Below are positions 5,227-9,229 of a stretch of 9,229 nucleotides of DNA, one piece after another (the stretch's first letter is position 1; every line of letters starts with the position of its first letter). The stretch covers positions 5,595 to 14,823 of the forward strand of contig JADGAO010000060.1 in assembly GCA_015231995.1 (NCBI GenBank), in the 5' to 3' direction. The position numbers and the translations under genes are program-made. The notes beneath the pieces were generated by a model. The model ran no database searches. It had not been told where the DNA came from and saw nothing but the letters and a program-made list of their open reading frames with translations. The stretch is from Nitrospinota bacterium. GTDB taxonomy: Bacteria > Nitrospinota_A > UBA7883 > JACRLM01.

Positions 5227-5994
5227 TCAGCGATCCATTTTCCCGGCCAAAACTTTTGCCCGCCTCATCTCTTCTTCCGTAAGTCCGCTTTCCTCAAATT
5301 CCAGTTCAAGCGTCCTGGCGAAAGCTTCCTTCACTGCGGTCGCCAGTTCATCGCGTGTTATGGGGCGAGTAACAAAATCGTTCATCCCCCCAAGCAGGGA
5401 TAGCGACGCGTTACGTTTCGCCAAGTCGGTGAAGTTTAGGCAGTTGGCGTAACGCTCCGCGTCTATGGACAAAACGATGGAACCATGTTGCAAGGCCGCC
5501 GTTTTGAGCCTTCGTTGGGCGCTTCCCACGATTTTTTTGCCGTTCACGGAAATTTCGTGACCAAGCCTTGTGGCGAAACAACATGGGTTATTGCGTATGC
5601 CCGCCGCCCGCCCGCCATCGTCAAGGGACAATCCCAGACTCGTTAGCGCGTTCCGAATCGGGAGAGCGATGGTTGCGTACATTTCCGGTAGCGACCCGAA
5701 AAATTTGCTGTGAGACGGTATCACGACGGCGTAGGTCAACTCGTCCCAGTGCAGAATGGCGCGACCGCCAGTGGGGCGCCGGACTAGTGGGATATTTTCG
5801 GCTTCAAGAAACGCAAGGTTGACGTCCGTTTCCGGTTTTTGCGCGTAACCTATGGAGAGCGTGGGCTTGTCCCAACCGTACAAACGCAATACGGGCGTGG
5901 TGGCGCATTCGAGCAGGGTCGAATCCACCCCCATGTTCCACCTCCCGTCGGCGGGCGGGTTTACGATTAGTCTCCAGGATTCGTTCATTCGCAT
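5227..5994 (-). CDS. lipM: Lipoate-pathway acyltransferase, LipM/LplA (biotin/lipoate A/B ligase) family
   Basis: A 255-residue cytosolic protein of the biotin/lipoate ligase fold. The lipoate-binding loop RRPTGGRAILHWDELTY is at residues 72-88. The second signature region reads CCFATRLGHEISVNGKKIVGSAQRR (139 onward, with GKKIVGSAQ at 152-160), followed by LQHGSIVL at 168-175. A Cys before Phe (Cys139) aligns with the catalytic Cys of LipM octanoyltransferases, which move octanoate from acyl carrier protein to GcvH. ATP-dependent LplA enzymes use the Lys instead. LipM-type activity is therefore favoured, but lipoate ligase cannot be excluded. The start is ambiguous between 5994 and 5988; neither has a clear Shine-Dalgarno sequence. 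The gene stands alone, divergent from ffh, and ends just before copy B. No lipA, gcvH or other substrate-protein gene is nearby. Confidence 0.82.
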   Translation of the reverse strand: MRMNESWRLIVNPPADGRWNMGVDSTLLECATTPVLRLYGWDKPTLSIGYAQKPETDVNLAFLEAENIPLVRRPTGGRAILHWDELTYAVVIPSHSKFFGSLPEMYATIALPIRNALTSLGLSLDDGGRAAGIRNNPCCFATRLGHEISVNGKKIVGSAQRRLKTAALQHGSIVLSIDAERYANCLNFTDLAKRNASLSLLGGMNDFVTRPITRDELATAVKEAFARTLELEFEESGLTEEEMRRAKVLAGKMDR

Positions 5995-6012
5995 TTAAAT
6001 ACCATTTTAAAC

Positions 6013-6056
6013 AAACTGGACATTTTTATCTCATTGTTTGATATAATTTCCAGTTT
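6013..6056. promoter_or_regulatory. Paired inverted sites AAACTGGA / TCCAGTTT around the ffh promoter
   Basis: AAACTGGA at 6013-6020 and its exact complement TCCAGTTT at 6049-6056 are 28 bp apart in the 98-bp divergent lipM-ffh spacer. Read in their own directions, the two sites extend to AAACTGGAMAT. The left arm overlaps the candidate -35 and the right arm the expected transcription start, an operator-like arrangement. The regulator is unknown. Confidence 0.4.
6017..6047 (+). promoter_or_regulatory. Promoter of the ffh-rpsP-khpA-rimM operon
   Basis: TGATATAAT (6039-6047) is a perfect extended -10. TGGACA (6017-6022) is a -35-like hexamer at 19-bp spacing, a distance that an extended -10 tolerates. 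Transcription would begin near 6054, about 39 nt before the ffh ATG. Confidence 0.6.
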
Positions 6057-6092
6057 CGTAGTTAAGTAGATAAGGTTTATTTAGATTAAATC

Positions 6093-7427
6093 ATGTTCGA
6101 CGGTCTTACCGAAAGGCTCGACGGGGTCGTAAAACGGCTCCGGGGCATGCATAAACTCACCGAGGAGAATGTCTCCGAGGCGATGCGTGACGTGCGTCTT
6201 GCGCTCCTTGAAGCCGACGTTAACATAACGGTTGTCAAAGAGTTTGTCGCAAGTGTCCGCAAAGACGCGCTTGGCGTGCAGACGATGGCGGGGCTTACGC
6301 CGGGCCAGCATCTGGTCAAAATCGTCCACGACAAGCTTGTGGAGCTTTTGGGTGGAGAGCAGGCGGATATCAAGTTCGCCGAACGCGGCCCCACGACGAT
6401 TCTGATGACGGGCCTGCAAGGCTCCGGTAAAACCACGACCACCGCCAAACTCGCAAAGCTGATTGCCAAACGCGGCTACAAGCCGATGGTCGTTTCCGCC
6501 GACATATACCGCCCCGCCGCAATGGAGCAGTTAAAAGTCCTGGCGCGGGAGATTAACGTCCCCCTGTTTGACACCAACCCGTCCATGACCCCGGCTTTCA
6601 TCGCAAAGGGCGCTCTGGCCGCGATGGAAAAAGAGGGGGCCAACGTCCTGCTACTCGACACCGCAGGCCGTCTGCATATTGACGACGACATGATGGCGGA
6701 GCTGGAAACGCTTCGAAGCATCATCAACCCGACGGAAATATTGTTCATCGCCGATTCGATGACCGGCCAGGACGCGGTGAACGTGGCTCGCACTTTCAAC
6801 GAGCGCATCGGCATGACAGGAGTGATCCTGACCAAGCTCGACGGCGACACGAGAGGCGGCGCGGCCATCTCCATAAAGAAAGTGACCGGCGTTCCGATCA
6901 AGTTTACGGGCGTGGGCGAGAAGATAGACCAGTTCGAGCCGTTTTACCCGGATCGTCTTGCGGGGCGGATACTCGGCATGGGCGACGTGATGAGCCTTGT
7001 CGAGCGCGTCCAGGAGACGATGGACAGCAAGCAGGCCGAAGCGCAGGCGATGAAGATGTTCTCGTCCGGCTTCAGTCTCGACGATTTTCTTGATCAGATA
7101 CGCATGGTCAAAAAAATGGGGCCGCTGGAGGGTTTGCTCAAGATGCTTCCCGGAGTTGGCGGCGCAATGAAAGATATAAACTTCGACCCCAAAGAGATAT
7201 CGAGGGTTGAAGCTATCATAAGCTCCATGACGAAAAAGGAGCGCGCTCAACCGCATATAATCAATATGTCGCGGAAGGTTCGCATATCCATGGGGAGCGG
7301 CGTCGAGGTGGATGCGGTAAATCGTTTGCTGAAAAACTTCGAGAAATCGAAGAAGATGATGAAGACCCTTAGTAAGTTCAAGGGGAATAAATCGGCGGCC
7401 AATCCGTTCGCCGGGTTGGGTTTTTAG
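6093..7427 (+). CDS. ffh: Signal recognition particle GTPase Ffh (SRP54)
   Basis: A 444-residue protein of normal length. Ffh binds signal sequences emerging from ribosomes and, with 4.5S RNA and FtsY, delivers them to the Sec translocon. The N domain occupies about 1-90, starting MFDGLTERLDG. The G domain has the P-loop GLQGSGKTTTT (107-117), SADIYRPAAMEQL (135-147), the DTAGR Walker-B-like motif (189-193), TKLDGD (247-252) and the closing loop GVGEKIDQFEPFYPDRLAGRILGMGD (273-298). The methionine-rich M domain follows from about 310, with the RNA-binding SRKVRISMGSG (393-403) and VNRLLKNFEKSKKMM. All catalytic motifs are intact. The start shows only a weak AAGG 17 nt upstream, so translation may rely on the AU-rich leader. 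It is the first gene of a translation-related operon, and the common ffh-rpsP order is preserved. Neither the 4.5S RNA gene nor ftsY is in the window. Confidence 0.98.
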   Translation: MFDGLTERLDGVVKRLRGMHKLTEENVSEAMRDVRLALLEADVNITVVKEFVASVRKDALGVQTMAGLTPGQHLVKIVHDKLVELLGGEQADIKFAERGPTTILMTGLQGSGKTTTTAKLAKLIAKRGYKPMVVSADIYRPAAMEQLKVLAREINVPLFDTNPSMTPAFIAKGALAAMEKEGANVLLLDTAGRLHIDDDMMAELETLRSIINPTEILFIADSMTGQDAVNVARTFNERIGMTGVILTKLDGDTRGGAAISIKKVTGVPIKFTGVGEKIDQFEPFYPDRLAGRILGMGDVMSLVERVQETMDSKQAEAQAMKMFSSGFSLDDFLDQIRMVKKMGPLEGLLKMLPGVGGAMKDINFDPKEISRVEAIISSMTKKERAQPHIINMSRKVRISMGSGVEVDAVNRLLKNFEKSKKMMKTLSKFKGNKSAANPFAGLGF

Positions 7428-7459
7428 AAATACTGTTCTGGTTAAAGGGAGATTATAAG

Positions 7460-7702
7460 ATGGCTGTTGTTTTGAGGCTTAGGCGCATGGGCGCAAAAAA
7501 AAGGCCGATATACCGGATTGTGGCGGCGGATTCGCGTAGCCCTCGTGACGGAAAGTATCTGGAGGCGTTGGGCCAGTACGATCCGCGCAAGGCCGAAAAC
7601 CAGGTTGTCCTGGAACGGGAGCGCGTGACTCACTGGATTAAGAATGGCGCGGAGCTGTCTGTGGCGGTGCGCAACATTTTAAAAAGGGAAAAGGCTCTTT
7701 AG
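7460..7702 (+). CDS. rpsP: 30S ribosomal protein S16
   Basis: An 80-residue protein of typical size. It starts MAVVLRLRRMGAKKRPIYRIV, the universal S16 N-terminus, continues through DSRSPRDGKYLEALGQYDP, and ends in a short Lys-rich tail. S16 helps assemble the 5' domain of 16S rRNA in the small subunit. AAGGGAG lies 8 nt before the ATG and is the best ribosome-binding site in the operon, consistent with high expression. The gene follows ffh by 32 nt with no terminator between them, so co-transcription is expected. Confidence 0.98.
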   Translation: MAVVLRLRRMGAKKRPIYRIVAADSRSPRDGKYLEALGQYDPRKAENQVVLERERVTHWIKNGAELSVAVRNILKREKAL

Positions 7703-7713
7703 CGGAAAACCGT

Positions 7714-7742
7714 CCGGCGCAGGCTTTGGCCATACGCGCCGG
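7714..7742 (+). promoter_or_regulatory. Intercistronic hairpin between rpsP and khpA
   Basis: CCGGCGC (7714-7720) pairs perfectly with GCGCCGG (7736-7742) across a 15-nt loop, 11 nt after the rpsP stop. No T-tract follows, so it is not an intrinsic terminator. It may protect the upstream ffh-rpsP mRNA 3' end, allowing more S16 than KhpA/RimM to be made. Confidence 0.4.
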
Positions 7743-7783
7743 GATCGAGTCCGCTGGAGTTGTCCGTCTGGAGGTATTGCCCG

Positions 7784-8014
7784 TTGAACGCTCTTATTGA
7801 ACGCATTGCTCGTTCGCTTGTGGACGACCCGACCCAGGTTGCGGTGACTTCGTCGGAGGACGGCGACACAACGTCGCTGGAACTGCGCGTCGCGCAGGAC
7901 GACCTGGGCAAAGTTATCGGCAGGCGCGGCAGGACTGCGGCGGCCATGCGGACCTTACTCTCCGCCACGGCGTCGAAAAACGACAAAAGGGCCGTTCTCG
8001 AAATAGTCGAGTGA
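7784..8014 (+). CDS. khpA: KH-domain RNA-binding protein KhpA
   Basis: A 76-residue protein. The TTG at 7784 is chosen because GGAGG (7770-7774) lies 9 nt upstream and the resulting N-terminus MNALIERIARSLVDDP matches the family pattern (M..L.EYIA..LVD.P). An earlier in-frame TTG at 7760 has no usable ribosome-binding site. The protein is a single type II KH domain with the RNA-binding GxxG loop GRRG at 46-49 (DDLGKVIGRRGRTAAAMRTLL). KhpA is a small RNA chaperone that pairs with KhpB/Jag in many bacteria. The position between rpsP and rimM is the classical one. The stop overlaps a possible upstream GTG for rimM. Confidence 0.93.
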   Translation: MNALIERIARSLVDDPTQVAVTSSEDGDTTSLELRVAQDDLGKVIGRRGRTAAAMRTLLSATASKNDKRAVLEIVE

Positions 8015-8055
8015 CTTTTTTGGCCGGCGACCCCTTGCAGAACCTCAAAAACGAT

Positions 8056-8072
8056 CCGGCCCAGTTGGCCGG
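8056..8072 (+). promoter_or_regulatory. GC-rich hairpin just before rimM
   Basis: CCGGCC-CAGTT-GGCCGG is a perfect 6-bp stem with a 5-nt loop, 16 nt upstream of the rimM ATG at 8089 and without a T-tract. It could modulate rimM initiation. If translation began at the GTG at 8011, it would instead lie within coding sequence. Confidence 0.3.
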
Positions 8073-8088
8073 ACGTTCCGACCCTGAT

Positions 8089-8595
8089 ATGAAGATAGCT
8101 GTCGGAAGGCTCCTTCGTCCACATGGAGTGAAAGGCGAGATTAAGTTCGTCCCGTTTTTCGACGGCATTCCGGAGTTGATAATCAACACCCCCGTGGAGC
8201 TTGTCATGGAAGGTGGGGCCGCCCCCCTTTTCGCCACACCGGTCAATTTTCGAGGATCGGAGAAGGCGCTCATCGTGAAATTCTCCGGCTTTGACAATCC
8301 AGAAGACGCGCGCGCTTTGACCAACCGCGTGGCGCAGTTGGAGAGAAGGCGTATGCCCGATTTACCGCCGGGAAACTACTACTACGAAGAGATCATCGGC
8401 CTGCCTGTCTATGACGAGGAGGGCGTTCGGATCGGCTCGCTCAAAGACTTCTTTCCGGCGGGCGACAAAGACGTATGGGCTATCGAGACGGTCAGCGGAG
8501 GGGAGATACTGCTTCCATGCCTGCCCGAAACATTGCTGAACGTGGATTTGCAACGCGGGGCCATCACCGTCAGGCTGATGGAGACGATATTGTAG
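8089..8595 (+). CDS. rimM: Ribosome maturation factor RimM
   Basis: A 168-residue protein from the ATG at 8089. This start is preferred because MKIAVGRLLRPHGVKGEIK is the typical RimM N-terminus and the length fits the family. An in-frame GTG at 8011, overlapping the khpA stop, would add 26 residues of non-conserved sequence. Neither start has a clear ribosome-binding site, so translational coupling with khpA is possible. The N-terminal beta-barrel domain includes VGRLLRPHGVKGE, and a linker of the usual LPPGNYYYEEIIGLPVYDEEG kind leads to the PRC-barrel domain, which holds the late motif ILLPCLPETLLNVD. RimM binds S19 and assists 16S rRNA 3'-domain maturation. The stop TAG lies inside the GTAGGGGCG end of a repeat. 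The usual next genes trmD and rplS do not follow within the window. Confidence 0.95.
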   Translation: MKIAVGRLLRPHGVKGEIKFVPFFDGIPELIINTPVELVMEGGAAPLFATPVNFRGSEKALIVKFSGFDNPEDARALTNRVAQLERRRMPDLPPGNYYYEEIIGLPVYDEEGVRIGSLKDFFPAGDKDVWAIETVSGGEILLPCLPETLLNVDLQRGAITVRLMETIL

Positions 8596-8809
8596 GGGCG
8601 AACCTATGTGTTCGCCCTCGGCCCCCTGACAAGGGGGCGGCGAGCGGAGCTAGCGGGTTTTTTTTGAAACTAACCCCCCGGCGCGAATACGCGCTACCCC
8701 CCTTATCAGGGGGGCTTAGGAGTCACCATCTCCCGCACGGGGCGAGAGTGAAGAGAGGCGCGACCCGATCACCCTTTTTAAACCGGGCGACCCACCGGGT
8801 CGCCCCTAC
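8592..8809. repeat. GTAGGGGCG-ended repeat, large copy containing copy D
   Basis: The left end GTAGGGGCG (8592-8600) begins the hairpin GGGCGAAC-CTATGT-GTTCGCCC (8596-8617). The right end CGCCCCTAC (8801-8809) closes the hairpin GGGCGACCC-ACC-GGGTCGCCC (8785-8805). The same paired ends delimit the 60-bp unit at 935-994. Here the middle is enlarged by element copy D, suggesting either a nested insertion or two half-units. The left end overlaps the last three bases of rimM. Confidence 0.6.
8621..8714. repeat. Composite multi-hairpin element, copy D (short)
   Basis: It has the hairpin order of copies A and B in reduced form. H1 is GCCCCCT-GACA-AGGGGGC (8621-8638). A degenerate H2/H3 region with GGGTT...AACCC (8655-8676) contains a run of T. 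H4 is GCGCG-AATA-CGCGC (8681-8694). H5 is CCCCCCT-TATC-AGGGGGG (8697-8714). The full module is missing. Confidence 0.6.
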
Positions 8810-8828
8810 GCGGAATTTACCCTGCTTC

Positions 8829-8882
8829 CCCGTGGTCGCCTGACCACGGGTACTTGTGGTCAAGATTAAGACTGTGGTCAGG
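8829..8882. repeat. GTGGTC inverted-repeat cluster
   Basis: CCCGTGGTC-GCCT-GACCACGGG (8829-8850) is a perfect 9-bp hairpin. Its CCTGACCAC also pairs with GTGGTCAGG at 8874-8882, and a small CTTG-TGGT-CAAG stem lies between (8853-8864). Two mutually exclusive foldings are therefore possible. No gene is involved. Confidence 0.55.
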
Positions 8883-8953
8883 CCGGATTGTTGCCAACCC
8901 CCCCCTTCCTTAGTAAGGAGGGGGCGCCGCAAAGCGGCGGGGGAGGTTTAATT

Positions 8954-8996
8954 TGTCCTTGGAGCGATATTTTGGCGCTAATGAGCGATAAGATCG
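8954..8996. repeat. 43-bp insertion in the core palindrome of copy C
   Basis: This segment separates two half-palindromes that are contiguous in copies A and B, and AATT is present on both sides. It contains GAGCGAT twice. No terminal inverted repeats are visible. Confidence 0.5.
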
Positions 8997-9014
8997 AATT
9001 AAACCCCCTCGGCG

Positions 9015-9044
9015 CGGAGTTTACCCTTGAGCGATAGCGAAGGG
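9015..9044 (+). repeat. CGGAG...GAAGGG module within hairpin H4 of copy C
   Basis: A 30-bp segment starting CGGAGTTTACCC and ending AGCGAAGGG. In copies A and B the equivalent module is in H2; here H2 is empty and the module is in the GGCGC/GCGCC hairpin instead. Confidence 0.6.
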
Positions 9045-9101
9045 CGCCACTCCCCCTTTGTAAGGAGAGTTTTGCAAAAGTCGTTGACCAATTATCCTGC
9101 C

Positions 9102-9131
9102 CCCTCTCCCGCGCAACATCGCGGGAGAGGG
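9102..9131. repeat. CCCTCTCCCGCG palindromic repeat
   Basis: CCCTCTCCCGCG and CGCGGGAGAGGG form a perfect 12-bp stem with a CAACAT loop, followed by TCGGGGTGAGGG. CCCCTCACC then GGCGC-TTT-GCGCC (9217-9229) near the right edge looks like the beginning of an inverted partner cut by the window end. Between them (about 9145-9205) I see no gene or structure. Confidence 0.6.
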
Positions 9132-9229
9132 TCGGGGTGAGGGCTACAAACAGTGTTTTGAGTTAGAGCCACGCGAGCTTCAACATTATTGAGATACGGC
9201 TTGTAACCCCTCACCTGGCGCTTTGCGCC

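Larger units (their letters stand above)
8899..9068. repeat. Composite multi-hairpin element, copy C (expanded)
   Basis: It has the same architecture as copies A and B with changed contents. H1 has tip TCCTTA-G-TAAGGA on a C/G-rich base (8899-8924). H2 is an empty hairpin CGCCGC-AAA-GCGGCG (8925-8939). The core palindrome is split into GGTTTAATT (8945-8953) and AATTAAACC (8997-9005) by 43 bp. H4 GGCGC/GCGCC (9011-9048) holds the CGGAG...GAAGGG module. H5 is an imperfect CTCCCCCTTTGTAAGGAGAG hairpin (9050-9069). Confidence 0.65.

Noticed and set aside
6651..7256. 201-codon minus-strand open frame antisense to ffh
   Set aside because: It is antisense to intact Ffh motifs. His/Arg-rich translation is typical of a shadow of a GC-rich gene.
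8475..8843. 122-codon plus-strand open frame across the rimM end and repeat island
   Set aside because: It overlaps the rimM C-terminus out of frame and then runs through palindromic repeats.

Overview
This is a chromosomal window from a Gram-negative-type bacterium. It carries conserved housekeeping genes separated by intergenic stretches packed with short palindromic repeats. The repeat-rich spacers, a class I lysyl-tRNA synthetase of the alphaproteobacterial/archaeal kind, a PgpH (7TM-HD) gene before ybeY, and an ffh-rpsP-khpA-rimM block together suggest a deep-branching or Deltaproteobacteria/Nitrospinota-like lineage rather than an alphaproteobacterium. This placement is inference; nothing in the window fixes the taxon.

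Layout. (1) Positions 2-812, plus strand: the 3' end of pgpH overlaps ybeY. (2) Positions 813-1202: noncoding, with a 60-bp palindromic repeat. (3) Positions 1203-1848, minus strand: a two-gene MNT/HEPN (MntA/HepT) toxin-antitoxin operon. (4) Positions 1938-3515, minus strand: class I lysS, with a TATAAT box and a perfect palindrome upstream. (5) Positions 3516-3926: a spacer almost filled by a MITE-like element (copy A). (6) Positions 3927-4637, plus strand: a secreted Sel1-repeat protein. (7) Positions 4638-5226: a convergent spacer with an 89-bp tandem repeat array and a second composite element (copy B). (8) Positions 5227-5994, minus strand: a LipM/LplA-family lipoate-pathway acyltransferase, divergent from (9). 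(9) Positions 6093-8595, plus strand: ffh, rpsP, khpA and rimM. (10) Positions 8596-9229: a second repeat island with copies C and D, where trmD would commonly be expected.

The genes mostly serve translation and protein export: rRNA maturation (YbeY, RimM), ribosome structure (S16), RNA chaperoning (KhpA), tRNA charging (LysRS) and co-translational targeting (Ffh). The TA pair and the Sel1-repeat gene look like accessory insertions among them.

The most unusual content is the repeat family. Four copies of a multi-hairpin element share conserved stem bases while the hairpin tips differ but remain self-complementary. A module of about 29 bp (CGGAG...GAAGGG) is nested inside different hairpins in different copies, and lies inverted inside an unrelated tandem repeat. 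One copy's core palindrome is split by 43 bp flanked by AATT on both sides. This looks like a hierarchical, actively rearranging miniature-element system. No protein that would mobilise it is encoded in the window.
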